Shown in pieces: positions 45,516-56,901 of a stretch of 64,000 nt of DNA; the first letter of the stretch is position 1; every line of letters starts with the position of its first letter. The notes beneath the pieces were generated by a model, which worked only from the letters and a program-made list of their open reading frames with translations, made no database searches and was not told the DNA's origin. This DNA is from Byssochlamys sp. IMV 00236 (taxonomy: Eukaryota; Ascomycota; Eurotiomycetes; Eurotiales; Thermoascaceae), in contig MSJH02000775.1 of the NCBI GenBank assembly GCA_001931875.2, positions 149,981 to 213,980 of the forward strand, in the 5' to 3' direction. Position numbers and translations under genes: made by a program.

Positions 45516-46493
45516 TTATTTATTGTGAATCAAGAGGTTACGGAATGAGTCCCAATGATCAGAATCCGCATAACTGGTAATATTTGTCAGTAAAGTATAG
45601 CGGAAGGCAAAAAAGAAGAAGATAAATGGTACGTACATGTACTTCATACTGCTTCGCAAGCTCGAGGCCAATGTGTCGGGGTACCAGCGGAAGATATACA
45701 TGACAAAGGCCCACGTAAAGCTTGCGAAAACTGGCCAGGCGTTATTTGTCATCTTTTCTCGGGTATCTGGCGTGATCAGATGAGAGAGAGGGTGGACGTT
45801 AGGTTGGATGGCGATCTTAGCAAGAGCAAGCATCACTCGCGCAAACACGTAGATCACAATCTAAGAATATGCTGTCAGTCGTGGCAAGATCAAATATTTG
45901 GAGAAGGCATCCCATAGACATGTGTATACACACCTGTTGGCTCACGCTGCCCGGGTTTCGGCCAAAGACGACATATCCTCCCAACAATCCGGCCACGAAG
46001 GTATCGTATCGACCCTCTTTCCGGGACGCTGTAGGGCTCAACATCCTCAGAGCTACTAGTGTTGCCTTATATACGATAGCAAAGGTCGCTAGATTGCGAG
46101 CATGTAGCCGAGTGGCTTTCAGGACGAGCTTAGTCTTTTCTCGGATTCTAAATGCAGTATTCAATTAACAACTGACCGACTGCAGAATGCAGAATGCACA
46201 GGATACACTTACGTCCCCGATCTGAATAGGAATATCATCCTAAACACAGAGTATCAGAATTATCAATATTCTGACTGCAGCCATCACATTCTCTTCCAAG
46301 GTTCCTTACACCAGTGCGTGCGGAAACCGCACTTTAGCACCGTACACCGCGCCATTTCGAGCGCCTTTGATGATAGCCAAAAAGGGAGCGAGGTCCGGAT
46401 CGAGGACAATGGAATTTAATCGTTCCTATAGTAGGCGTCAGAGTCTGAAGCTTGTGTTAACACGTCGGGCATCGCTACCATGATGGCATCCAT
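45516..46493 (-). CDS. Peroxisomal membrane protein 4 (Pxmp4/PMP24, Tim17-related family)
   Basis: Six exons: 46479-46493, 46310-46425, 46213-46239, 45934-46147, 45637-45860 and 45516-45573, giving 217 residues. Family landmarks appear only after splicing: FLAIIKGARNGAVYGAKVRF, PHALVMIFLFRSGTIREKTK, ATRLHARNLATFAIVYKA, DTFVAGLLGGYVVFGR and the C-terminal YADSDHWDSFRNLLIHNK. The Gly-rich GARNGAVYGAK and GLLGGYVVFG helices are typical of the Tim17/Tim22/Pmp24 fold. In the family it is an integral peroxisomal membrane protein of uncertain transport role. The 15-nt first exon is the least certain element. Confidence 0.85.
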
Positions 46494-46908
46494 GGCGCCG
46501 TTCTGCGGCCGCAACCTGGCCGAGATGCTAGTCAGCGGTAAAAGGGATCTCAGCCAGGCGCTGCGCGTGCATAGATAAACTATAGATTAAATAGGTCTAC
46601 ACCAGCTGTGCCGTCATGAACAGGAACTGGCTCTGAAAGATCATTGAGGATGATGATGACCCCAAAAATGCGGGCAGCCCATCCAAGTCCGACCGGGAGA
46701 CTCCTCGGCATGTGAAGCAGTGCCGCGGTTGCTTCCAGAGCGACGTCAGTGATGGTCACGTGAGTAACTGCCGATCGGCATCCGTGTATCAGAAGTTGTA
46801 TCTAGTCTAGGCTGTAGGCCACGATGTATTTTCTGGGTTCGGATTAAGAATCAAATAAGTTCGCACTTCATCTATCCATTCTTTGTCTTTGCATGTATCG
46901 TATCAATC
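46494..46908. promoter_or_regulatory. Divergent intergenic region
   Basis: This 415-bp interval contains a TCACGTGA octamer (46756-46763) about 150 bp before the HTH-protein ATG. No gene is seen. Confidence 0.4.
46756..46763. promoter_or_regulatory. TCACGTGA palindrome (bHLH-type site)
   Basis: This perfect octamer contains the CACGTG E-box. Identical octamers occur at 8239, 12419 and 50494, all non-coding. Confidence 0.35.
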
Positions 46909-47660
46909 ATGGTTCTCCCGGAAACAACAAGACAACAGATCACTGCGGCTCTTTTTCGTCAAGAACCTTACCCGTACATCTGTCTCACCTACAATGTCTC
47001 TGACAGACAGCTACGGAGGATAGCACATTGCCTTCGAACATGGGGAACAACGGTACCGCCACGAAAAGAGCATACAAAGCCAATGGGACGGCCTCCGGTT
47101 GTGCCGAAAGAGGTCCAAGAAGTATGCCGCGGGGAGGTACAGTTAAATCGTTTCAGATTAGATAATTGATTCCTATCCAGGAACTCCGAGATTATGTCGA
47201 AAAACACCCAATAGCTGGACTCAAAGAGATCCAGTCTTATCTGCAAAGTGAATGCAATACCAAGTTCGGCCTTTCAACGATATCGCGGCGGCTGAAAGAT
47301 ATGGGGTATGCTCTCAGTATTGTGTCTCGAGGAGCAACGTCGGTGGAAAAGGACAATATTCCCAACCTTAGCCAAGAGGACAGGGAACGCTTGTTACTGG
47401 ATCCTGTTGCAACGGAAGCGATGGCTGGTCGTGGTACGGTCTATGCGTGGTTAAGAGGTACCAAGCCAGTTCCACGTCGGCAAGGCGTTCGACCAAAGAG
47501 GAAGAGAGCTTCCGATGATCCTCAAGGACACGAAGTAGAGGATGATAGAGAGCATTGTAGTGAATTTTCTGATGTGGACTCGCCAGAACACGATGCTAAT
47601 GGCCCGGGTGCAAATATACGGGCCTCAGAGCCTTCAACCACCCATGGCACCTTAGAGTGA
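46909..47660 (+). CDS. Transposase-like double helix-turn-helix protein without catalytic domain
   Basis: There are two exons, 46909-47121 and 47181-47660 (intron GTATGC...ATCCAG, 59 nt), encoding 230 residues. The N-terminal part (TRQQITAALFRQEPYPYICL, then YNVSDRQLRRIAHCLRTWG) resembles the first helix-turn-helix of Tc1-type transposases. The linker GRPPVVPKEVQEELRDYVEK leads into a second winged-helix-like unit (AGLKEIQSYLQSECNTKFGL, STISRRLKDMGYAL). A basic patch (RRQGVRPKRKRAS) and an acidic tail follow; there is no DDE catalytic domain. It is intact, spliced and not AT-skewed, unlike the relic at 63.4 kb. A domesticated DNA-binding protein is the best reading; target and role are unknown. 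Confidence 0.7.
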
Positions 47661-47954
47661 TGTCTAATATTCTTTACATTATCGCCTCGAGTTGATTTCA
47701 TCGTCAAATGGCAGCAACAATTACATTTTCGGCGATCGATATTTCTTCTCCCTGTGCAAAGAAAGGACAGAAAAGTGATGCAGGATGTTTGTTGGAAATA
47801 AGCTGGAAAGCATGCTTTTATAATTCGGGAAAGGTCGATATGCATCATCTGGACAGGTACCCTAGTATGACAAACAGTGAAACTATTTTTCCGCGTGGCC
47901 CAAACCAACCATAACGCCGTGCTAAGAAACAGAATCGAGTCCCATATGTGGGCT
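47661..47954. other. Convergent 3' flanks
   Basis: A 294-bp gap between the HTH protein and rpf2; nothing else is seen. Confidence 0.4.
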
Positions 47955-49005
47955 CTAGCCTGTTCTCGCTCTCTTTCTTCCCTCGTCATCTGAGACCTCG
48001 TCCACATCCATCATATCAGCGTCGCCTTCGTCGTCAGAATCGATTCCAGCGCGTCTCTTGAGACCCTTCATCTTCCTCGTCTGCAGACCACCAAGATCCT
48101 GCTTGCCCAGGTGCACTCTGCCGACTTTGTCACCGATGGAATCCATGCTGATGTTCTTCTTTGTTCTTTCCTCGTTCGGCTTCCTGCCTTGCTTCATCGC
48201 CGCTTTCATGGCATCTGGCTCCGCTTCACGGATACGGCCGATCTTGAAATCGAACTTGGGACCTATCTCATCCAGCTCAACACGGGGCAATTTCTGACCA
48301 CTCTTCTTTGTGCGAATCTTATACCACCGCAGGTGGATCACGGGCGCAGTGCCCTCAACAGGTTCCTCAGCGCCAACCATCAAGATGTACTGCAAACCCT
48401 CCACATCGATCTTGTCCGTTTCCTCTCCTCTGAAAATATCCAGCAGCATGCTCTTCACCATCGCGTAGTTGGCGGCAGTCGAATCCTCCCAGGCGCTACC
48501 AGCGAACAGCATCATGGGCTTCAGTCCGACACCGATGTTCATCTTCAAGGCATTTGGAGGCGGGACAGCGCCCTCATCTTGCGGCGGCAGCAGCATCAGT
48601 TCACACATATCCAAAATTTTCGCATTGAATATTCTCGCAATCGTCACACAGTTGGGACGCTTCTTGCTACTGCTCCCAAAGACCACGACACCACACTCGT
48701 TCTTGTTGGCAAGGAATTCGAGGCTCTCCACATTCTCAAATGGGTGGATATTCTCATTCTTCTTATGAAACAGGATCGAATTAGGCTGGGTAAGTCCATG
48801 GATAGTCTTCAGAACAGTGTGTAGAGGAGTAGGACATTTCGTGCCATGTAGCAAAAGAGTGCGCTTCGCGGGCTCGATGAGCTGCGGTTCTCGGGCCTTG
48901 AGAATGCGTGCCGCACGGGCGGTCTTGGGCTTTCTGCAGAAAAAGTCAGTCTGGGCACCCGAGATGATAAATTCCACCTGATACGTACACTTCTCTCAAC
49001 ATCAT
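47955..49005 (-). CDS. rpf2: Ribosome production factor 2, Brix-domain protein
   Basis: There are two exons, 48989-49005 (MMLREV start) and 47955-48933, encoding 331 residues. The first exon is only 17 nt. The basic start KPKTARAARILKAREPQLIE leads into a Brix domain: KRTLLLHGTKCPTPLHTVLK, CGVVVFGSSSKKRPNCVTIA, RIFNAKILDMCELMLLPP, then VEGLQYILMVGAEEP. The tail is basic then acidic (DADMMDVDEVSDDEG). Rpf2 with Rrs1 recruits the 5S RNP (5S rRNA, Rpl5, Rpl11) to pre-60S particles in the nucleolus. The length matches the fungal family. Confidence 0.95.
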
Positions 49006-51404
49006 AGTGCCCTTTTCTTCTGCTGAAGGAGTGAGGTGAAGATGGCTAGTTCGCTGTGCGGAAAGAAAAGTTTTGGGGATGGAAGTCTTGGCGCTCTTGA
49101 CCAAAGTTCCTTATCGATAAGCTTATTCTGGATAAGTGCCAAGAACATATCCAAAGTCTATCCAAGGCTTTCAAGAAGACACTTCTGTTGCAAAATCAAC
49201 CAGTCTTTGAGGGAAGGACTCTACGGACCAGATAAAATGGTCGTGGTATAGCATAAGTTTGTTCATATCCAAATTATGCGCCACTCAAGCTCGCAATATC
49301 CGTCCAGAAATCTATTCACTCATTGTATATTTTATCTCGCTCTTGAAAGGACAGGACTCAAAATTCCTTTCTATTCTCTTACCATGAAGAAACAAATACG
49401 AGCCCTCGAACTGATCGAGCTTCCGTCCATATGTAGAAAATCATAAAGCTATGGCTACTGAAATACTCACGCAGTAACTCGTCATTACTCACATAGAGCT
49501 TGGCACGAGCGTCCTTGACTGCCCCTGGGAAGAGATGGCGTTTTCGTTTCAGGCATTGTACGTGCTAAATTCTATGGTATGTTCATCTATTAGAAGTCTA
49601 AAAACGGACATGTAGTTTAACTAAATCATACTTCCCGTGGACCAAGGACTGAAGAGCTACCTAAGAGATTTCGCAGGATATCTCTGCTGCGAGCTCGTCA
49701 GAAACAATAATGACTACAGCGGAAACTCTCGAGTAGCCATGTTTCATCATCCCATTGTACTCGATAATGCATGTCATTGATTATACGCAAAGGGCCCAAT
49801 CGTCGCAAGAGGTCTTCAGACAATTCACCATCCTTTAATAACCAGAACCGTCCTATAATAGCTCACGCTTCAAAGGTAAGATAGCCTAAGAAACAAAAAA
49901 CGGTTTCTTTTTCTTTCCTGGGGATAATAATCCTTACCTCTATAACTCTACTTCGGCCCCATCCTCAAAGTATTGGTCATCACCATCTGCTGTAAACACT
50001 TAACACTAAAACAGGGTCAACAGGTACGCGGCCCCTCGAGTGAATTTCTGTACAGATCTGGAACCTGGCCAAACAGAAGTCAGATCTGAGGATTTGGCCC
50101 TATCGAGTTTCATCTAGAGACCGCTCGTATGGTAATGCCATTTCCAGTCCATCGTCGGCACTAGCATCTACTTAGAGATGTCCTGCGCACCGACGATGTT
50201 TTAGCAGCACTAATGCTACTCCATGTAGGTGGGATTAGCAGCCTGTGTTATAGAATTTGAAATTCTATTTTAAAATAGCCTACTATTGATAGCTTCAATG
50301 CGAAGGTAAGCTTTATTCCTAAGGGTTGGTACATTCTTAATTGGTGGTACATAATGTCAAGATAATCCCTTCGTTCACCGAGAGATTCAGCAGCTTGCGG
50401 TAAGACCAAGAGTTTCGGCAAAATGTTTCATTTGTTTCAAATTAAGCCTCGAATAGCGATATGGCCTTATCGTCCGTCCAAAGCACATACGAGTCACGTG
50501 AAATCAACTGTTTACCCCTGGTTTCACCATTAGATATCGCAAACTTTCCTCATGAAAGTAAACAGCTTCAGATTCTCTTGCCTGCAGATTTTCATTGGTT
50601 TTTTTTTTTTTTTCTATAGTATATATATCACTGGTCTTTGAGTATAGTCAATTGAATGCGATATTGACTTTCCTTGCTCTGGCCACCGTACCAATACCTG
50701 AGTTGTCAACGGAGTATGTAACTACGGAGTAAGTAATAAGCCAAGAGCAACGAGACGCTACTGATGAGTCCTGAGACGGCTACTGTCTGATTTCACGGCC
50801 AAAGGGGCATGAGCAAGTGCTCCATCATGCGGCACCAGTACAGATCGAGCAATAATAACGGTCTTAGAACTCTGCTAATGCCAGATCCGAGTCCGCATCA
50901 AGGCAATCCTGCCGTAAGCTGTACACTAATATTCACCATGTTAAACAAACCTGGAACCTCTAGGACTAGGGTTTGCGCAACAGATGCCAAACCATGGATC
51001 AACATATACAGGAACAAGTAGTTAATTAGTTGCTGCAAGTAATAATAACTAATCGAAATCTGCGCACCAGCTTCCAGACTCCGTGCCTGATTGCTGAGCC
51101 CCGTGCAAGTCTCGTCTCTCTCTCTCTCTTTCGCTTCTTTTCAATTCTTTTTTGCGCAGGTCCGCCTAAAGCTTGCTAAGCGGGTACCTTGTTCATTCCT
51201 TTTCTTTCTGTTTTCCAGGTGATCTTCAGGCCAAGAATAATAATAAGACAGTCTACACTCGTTTACTTTGCCCCTGGAGGGCCTCGCCTTTGAATCGCTG
51301 TGTTGTCTATCTCAATCTTCGGAAGCCCTCGACGCCTGGTTGCGGGTTCCTCAGCAAGGTCTCGGACAGTAATACAAACAGAGCACAGAGGATCATCCGT
51401 TACG
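49006..51404. other. Long intergenic stretch
   Basis: No gene is supported in 2.4 kb. Noted elements are a perfect 9-bp inverted repeat around a single G (50250-50268), a TCACGTGA octamer (50494-50501), a T run near 50601 and pyrimidine-rich sequence near 51115-51150 that may belong to the next gene's promoter. The frames inside are short and random-looking. Confidence 0.4.
50250..50268. repeat. Perfect short inverted repeat
   Basis: ATAGAATTT, a single G, then AAATTCTAT. An AT-rich palindrome of this size can occur by chance. Confidence 0.6.
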
Positions 51405-52969
51405 ATGAGGAAGGGACAACATGATGGGATGGGGCCCAATCCCTCGTTCACATGGCACGTTGGAGTGCTTCTGCTGCTTGCGATATCCAATGTCAGTACA
51501 CTCCAAGTAGTAGTATAACCCATACTGAATTCTCCGCAGAATACGGTCAACGCACAATGGAACGCCACTATGTCAAACGCAGGACAGCAGCTGTATGATG
51601 GCCCAGTACTGTGTCCCGTTGAGATTGAATATAGCTAATTGGCATCAAAGTGCTGCTGGAACGTTGGGATCTGTTGGACTTCTACCCGGAGCACCCACGC
51701 CGACACAATCATTATTGGTTGGGGTACGATTTGTTGATTGATTTCTTATATTAAGGACATGGCTAATTATCGACTATAGACCGGAAACCTGAAGTCCAGT
51801 CCAGCGGTGGCAATAATCCCCCAAGCGCAAGGTAAGACGATATTCATGACTCGGAGTACCTGCAGTGGCTAACAATAATGAAGCTGCAGCGGACACCCTT
51901 GGATCTGTTGGGCTTTTGCCCGGAGCACCTACGCCGACACAATCATTGTTGGTTGGGGTAAGATATGTTGATTTCTAAAATTTGTGCTGCTACTGATTCT
52001 TACCAACAATCATAGACCGGAAACCTGAAGTCTAGTCAGGCGGTGGCCGCATCATCATCAGTCGCCGTAGTTGCAACATCATCGTCGGTAGCCGCAGTCG
52101 CAGCATCATCATCAGTCGCCGCAGCTGCAGCATCATCGTCAGTGGCCGCAATTGCAATATCATCGTCAGTGGCCGCAATTGCAACATCATCCTCGGTGGC
52201 CGCAGCTGCAGCATCATCGTCAGTGGCCGCAGTGGAAACATCATCGTCCTCGGTAGTCGCAGTCGCAGCATCGTCCTCGGTGGCCGCAGTCGCAGCATCG
52301 TCCTCGGTGGCCGCAGTCGCAGCATCATCATCGGTAGCCGCAATTGCAGCATCATCGTCGGTGGCCGGAGTCAGTACACCCGCCATGTCTTCCGCAGCAG
52401 TTGCGGCATCGTCATCGGCTGTTGCGGTACCTGCTGCCACACCTGCAGGTAGTGCCGGGTCCGATTCGGGAGCTTGCGACTGTACCTGTCTTTGCCCGGC
52501 TAGCGCTTTCAGCATATACCCATCCAGTTCAGCTGCCGCCCTAGCGTCAACATTCGCAACCATAATGACACCCGCATCGAGTGCTGTTGTAGCAGGCTCT
52601 ACATCAGCAGTTATGTCTTCTAGTGTCGCTGTCCCTTCCTCGAGTAGTGTTGCGGCCCAGACAGAAAGCAGTACAGCAGTACAGGCCTCTAGCTCTGCAG
52701 CGGTACAGCAATCTACCTCTGCCGCAACGTCTTCGTCGTTCGTAGCAGAGACCACTGCAGCAGCAACAACAACAACAGCAGCAGCCGCAAGTACAACTTT
52801 CACAACTGCGACATCAACAACATCAACGACCAGTGCCACAGCAGAGGCAGGGGGTGCTGCCGCAACGACTGCAGATCCATTCGATATCAACACGGTTGCA
52901 CTCCATAGCGCATTAACAATCGCGTTGTTTGGACGAGGGGAGGAAGCAGTGGCTACGGCGAGCCTGTGA
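51405..52969 (+). CDS. Secreted Ala/Ser-rich repeat protein with duplicated exons
   Basis: Six exons: 51405-51491, 51540-51592, 51651-51723, 51780-51831, 51890-51957 and 52016-52969, all phases consistent, 428 residues. A signal-anchor-like start (hydrophobic core HVGVLLLLAISN) is followed by NTVNAQWNATMSNAGQQL. Then the block TLGSVGLLPGAPTPTQSLLV plus TGNLKSS occurs twice, once per exon pair. The last exon encodes about twelve copies of a nine-residue unit (A-x-SSS-V-A-A-x, 27 nt). A CDCTCLCPASAF patch and further Ser/Thr/Ala-rich sequence follow. The composition suggests an O-mannosylated wall or surface protein. No clear GPI signal is seen at the C-terminus (ALFGRGEEAVATASL). No known family is recognised. 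Confidence 0.7.
52043..52380. repeat. Coding 27-nt minisatellite
   Basis: About twelve imperfect tandem units coding A-x-S-S-S-V-A-A-x lie within the last exon of the Ala/Ser-rich gene. One unit has an extra Ser codon. Units differ mainly at codons 2 and 9. The repeat keeps long frames open on the opposite strand too. Confidence 0.85.
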
Positions 52970-53216
52970 GGAGAGTAATATTCAGAGAATCGGAGTTGTC
53001 ATCTCTGGAAGAGGCGGCTGCTAAATATTTTCGTATTTCATGTAATGGTTATCTCTTTTGTCTGTGTCTTCAGCAACCCTTAATCGCGAGATTAGAAATT
53101 CCGGTGACATCATGCTTAGATGCTAGCAGCACTGGTTTCTGTCCCTCGGATTCGTGACTGTAAACTGTAGTAGTGTTATGGCGTACCTTTAAGTCCGCCT
53201 GTATTGCCCGCTTGTA
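52970..53216. other. Convergent 3' flanks
   Basis: The 247-bp gap between the Ala/Ser-rich gene and rpp1 holds nothing further. Confidence 0.4.
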
Positions 53217-54186
53217 TCAAGGAGCATCTGGACCGTGTGCCTCCAGACGTGCCTTCTTAGCTCTCCGTTTCATCTCACGCTTGGACAGAGGCTTCTCGGA
53301 CTCCTCTGCTGGCGGTTCTGAGCTGAGAGATGCCTTTCTCTTTAAGCTATCGGCGGCATCTGAGACTGCAGGGGCACTCTTCTTTGTCTTCGCAGGCTCA
53401 ACCTTGGGCTTCTCCCCTCCGTGGACCACATCCACTATACCCCGCCAACTACTTCTCTTCAATCTTGCCAGCGCAGTCACTTTTCTTGCTTCTTCGCAGA
53501 TTGCCTCTTTCCCGCGCTCCTGTGACAGACCCCAGACACAGGCAAGATTGATCACATCCCAGGGAGCACGCACACCTAGTGCCCTCTTGGCCTCACTCGA
53601 TATGATGATGCCCCTTCCTCGCGTGGCACGAATTAGAGCCATAGCATTCCCAATGAGATTCCGTCGTGCTTCCAAGCCGCTTCCAGTCACACCAGGGCCA
53701 TAGCAGATCTCGAAACGAACCCCACGCGAGATGGCCGACGCCAGTGTCTTGAATTTGAAATGGAACGGAAGACGTTCTGAGAAGTCGAGTGAGATCAGAT
53801 CACAATCCAGGTTGTTGCATGCATTGAGAAGTGACTTTTCGTTCGTAGGTCGTACGGCAACCAGTGAATATGTCTCAGCCAGGGCCGTCAGACGTTGATT
53901 CTGCGAAGGATCTGCGAGCGGGATATTCACGCGGGACAGCAGCGTGAGAGACTTGGGAGCATTTGCTGGAGGGGAAGGCGGGGCAGCATTGGGGGGTATC
54001 TTCCCGGTGATCGTTTGAGACAAGGCGACAGTAGAGTAGCCCACTGGAACCCGGTCAGTTTCTCATGTCACGCGCAGAAATACAGAGAAAAAAAAAAGGA
54101 ATTGACGTACATTCTGCAAGAAACTCCAGCGTGTGGAGAATCTCAGGGTCATCAGGGGAATACGGCACGTTCAGATCATAAAACAT
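53217..54186 (-). CDS. rpp1: RNase P/MRP protein subunit Rpp1 (p30)
   Basis: There are two exons, 54111-54186 and 53217-54043 (intron GTACGT...TCCAG, 67 nt), giving 300 residues. The true start MFYDLNVPYSPDDPEILHTL lies in the small first exon. The TIM-barrel-like RNase P p30 fold is indicated by LAELGYSTVALSQTITGKIP, CNNLDCDLISLDFSERLPF, SRGVRFEICYGPG and GRGIIISSEAKRALGVRAPW. The C-terminus is a lysine-rich tail (LSKREMKRRAKKARLE). Rpp1 is an essential shared subunit of nuclear RNase P (tRNA 5' processing) and RNase MRP (pre-rRNA cleavage). It is divergent from the CK2 gene across 447 bp. Confidence 0.94.
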
Positions 54187-54633
54187 TTTGGCAGCTTAAA
54201 ACCGTCCAGCCCGCCCTATGCCCTTCAGGGTTCTTGTCGATGGTGTAAAGTGAAGCTATTCTGCTGCTGTCCAGGAAAGGAAACTGAAAAGCGGCGGATA
54301 AACAGCTTTTCCGCCACCGCTTTAATCGCGCTAGCCGCATCGGGGGGCTCCCCACATGATCACCCCGTGACTTGGATGAACGAGTCTCTTACGCTGGTTC
54401 AACACCACCACCAGTGCGCGATCAGTTAACTGTTTCTGCAGTCACTTCGGGAAAAGTATCGCTGCTGATCGGTGGGCTCTTTGTCACCTACCTCTCGGCA
54501 CGCATACCTCTGCCCATCTTACAATTCTCATTCCTATCTCATCGCCTTCCTACCTCACCGATTTTGCCCCGCCACAACGGGTTTCGAGGTCCGATTGTGG
54601 GCGAGTGGCATCAGCCTTTAAGCCGCCAGCAAC
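54187..54633. promoter_or_regulatory. Divergent promoter of rpp1 and the CK2 gene
   Basis: This interval between two housekeeping genes carries pyrimidine-rich sequence (54500-54560) near the CK2 start. No gene is seen. Confidence 0.45.
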
Positions 54634-55847
54634 ATGGCGCGCGTCTATGCAGATGTCAACGAGCATATGCCAAGGTCCTATTGGGACTATGATAGTGTGA
54701 ACATCTCTTGGGGCGTTCTGGAGAATTATGAGGTTGTGCGCAAGATTGGTGAGAGCCCCTCCTTGTCGCAAGCGGGAATAACAAAACAAAAACAAAAATT
54801 GAAAAATCGAGGGACTGGAAATTCTAATGTTTTATCTATTATCTCAGGTCGCGGAAAGTATTCGGAGGTGTTTGAGGGCATCAATGTCGTGAACTACCAG
54901 AAATGCGTCATCAAGGTCCTCAAGCCTGTGAAGAAGAAGAAGATCAAGCGTGAGATCAAGATTCTGCAGAATCTGTCTGGAGGACCTAATATTGTGGCCT
55001 TGCTTGATGTCGTTCGTGACAGTCAGAGTAAGACGCCTAGTCTGGTATTCGAATACGTGAACAATACCGACTTCCGCACGCTCTATCCTCGTTTCGTGGA
55101 CTACGATGTTCGTTACTACATCTATGAACTTCTGAAGGCACTCGACTTCTGTCACAGCAAGGGTATCATGCATAGAGATGTGAAGCCTCACAACGTTATG
55201 ATTGACCATGAACGGCGAAAGGTGTGTGGTATCTGACACTTGAGATACCTTTACGAAACTAACCAGATGTAGCTCCGACTTATTGACTGGGGTTTGGCGG
55301 AGTTTTATCACAAGGGGACTGAGTACAATGTCCGCGTTGCATCAAGATATTTCAAGGGACCTGAGCTTTTGGTCGACTACCAGGAGTACGATTACTCTCT
55401 TGACATGTGGTCGCTGGGCGCGATGTTCGCTTCGATGATCTTCCGGAAAGAACCCTTCTTTCATGGAAACAGCAACTCGGACCAGCTCGTAAAGATAGCC
55501 AAAGTTCTTGGCACCGAAGAACTCTTTGAGTACCTTGACAAGTACGATATTGAGCTTGACCCGCAATACGATGAGATCCTCTCGCGCTTCCCCAAGAAGC
55601 CATGGCATTCATTTATCAATGCTGAAAACCAGCGATTCGTCAGCAACGAAGCTATCGACTTCCTTGACAAGCTTCTGAGATATGATCATGCGGTACGTCA
55701 TATGGCGCTCGTTTGAAGTTGATGTGGTTGCTGATATCATTATAGGAACGTCTTACCGCTAAGGAGGCCATGGCCCATCCTTATTTTGCTCCTGTTCGCG
55801 CAGCTGCCGCTCAAGGCTCTTCGAACAGTACTCCTTCTCACTCCTAA
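54634..55847 (+). CDS. cka1: Casein kinase II catalytic (alpha) subunit
   Basis: Four exons: 54634-54748, 54848-55221, 55273-55692 and 55746-55847, encoding 336 residues. Start [20 protein letters not shown], Gly loop [11 protein letters not shown] (39-49) and the CK2-specific basic cluster [18 protein letters not shown] are present. The catalytic loop is [12 protein letters not shown]. The DWG that replaces DFG in CK2 appears as [32 protein letters not shown] and the acidic end SSNSTPSHS follow. CK2 phosphorylates acidic Ser/Thr sites as a tetramer with the beta subunit, in nucleus and cytoplasm. The length is typical for fungi. Confidence 0.97.
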
Positions 55848-56813
55848 TGACTATGAACTATCATGAAGATGCCGAAGTACCTCATTTACATCCTCCATCA
55901 GCCCGAGGCCGTGGAGCTGGTATGAGTGGTAGTCGCTCCTACTTCTCAATGCCAAAACAATCGCTGGCGTTCTCAGCTCCCGTTCAATCCCGATATCATG
56001 GTGAAGAGGTCCAAGACGGTTAGGCGACAAGGTGTCTGGGCCTCGCGCTGCACTTATTACCTGCAAGAACTATTGTGATGATTGATGGAATGCTTGTGAA
56101 GACGATTTCTGCACACACCGCGCTTACTGCTCAGTTACTCCGGTGCACTTATCGGTCCCGAGTCTAGATATATAGAGTGAGCGGAACCACTCGACCATGT
56201 CTAGAGCACCCAAAGTTATCACGTTTTCTGCGTAACTGTACATCCCAAGTCCTCTTTCCGCTTTTTATGTTCCTTCCGCCGGAAGACGGGATTTCAAAGG
56301 AGCTAATCACGGCTATAACTGTTCATCTTTCATCGTGTTTTGTTTTGGCCCACGTGTGGAAGCGGAATGATAGTGGGCAAACTCTTTGTCTGGAGCGCTG
56401 GGTTGTTGGTTCCGGTTGTTGTCTTTTCCTAGATTTCCAATGAACGTGCATAAAGATACCAACTTATTCCCGTGTAGAAAGTACATTTTCATTCCGAATA
56501 ATTCAGGAGTTCCATCGAGTTCATCGTCGGCAACACTGCAGTCCTAGGCCTGTACATAATGGCTGTCCTTGATCTTATCGGTGAGCACTGTCCACTTTTC
56601 AGACTTACGCAGGATAATATGTAATTAAATTCATTAATAACGCCTCTAGAAAGAAAGAGAAATCGCTATATCATTGTCTAAGTATACAATCCGACGTATA
56701 TTCTCCCCAAGAGCATTTTCACGTGGTAGTGACGTATTCCCGTCAGATAAGAATATCAACAGGTTTTACCTCCTTATATACGTCAACACAGCGCCTAAGA
56801 AGTTCCTCCGTCA
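55848..56813. other. Intergenic downstream of the CK2 gene
   Basis: About 970 bases without a supported gene. A short open stretch near 56559 (MAVLDLIG) followed by a GTGAGC donor-like site could start a spliced small gene, but no partner exon was found. Confidence 0.35.
56775..56780 (+). promoter_or_regulatory. TATA-like element for the 73-residue protein gene
   Basis: TATATA lies 127 bases before the ATG at 56902 and about 40 before a short upstream frame. Confidence 0.4.
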
Positions 56814-56870
56814 ATGATGACTGCTCGACATTTTGAGATTACCTACAAGAGCGGCACCCCAGAGAAGTAA
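56814..56870 (+). CDS. Upstream open reading frame, 18 codons
   Basis: ATG ATG start, 18 residues (MMTARHFEITYKSGTPEK), then TAA, ending 31 bases before the ATG of the next gene and downstream of a TATA-like element. It is probably in the leader and could modulate translation. It might instead be chance. Confidence 0.35.
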   Translation: MMTARHFEITYKSGTPEK

Positions 56871-56901
56871 TATTCGATAAATAGAAACGAGAAAACTTAA
56901 A

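Noticed and set aside
48111..48824. 237-codon plus-strand frame opposite rpf2
   Set aside because: Antisense shadow of the Brix domain.
52036..52893. 285-codon antisense frame over the Ala/Ser-rich gene, and a 107-codon one in another frame
   Set aside because: Both result from the 27-nt repeat keeping all frames open; composition is monotonous and there are no start, splice or promoter signals.
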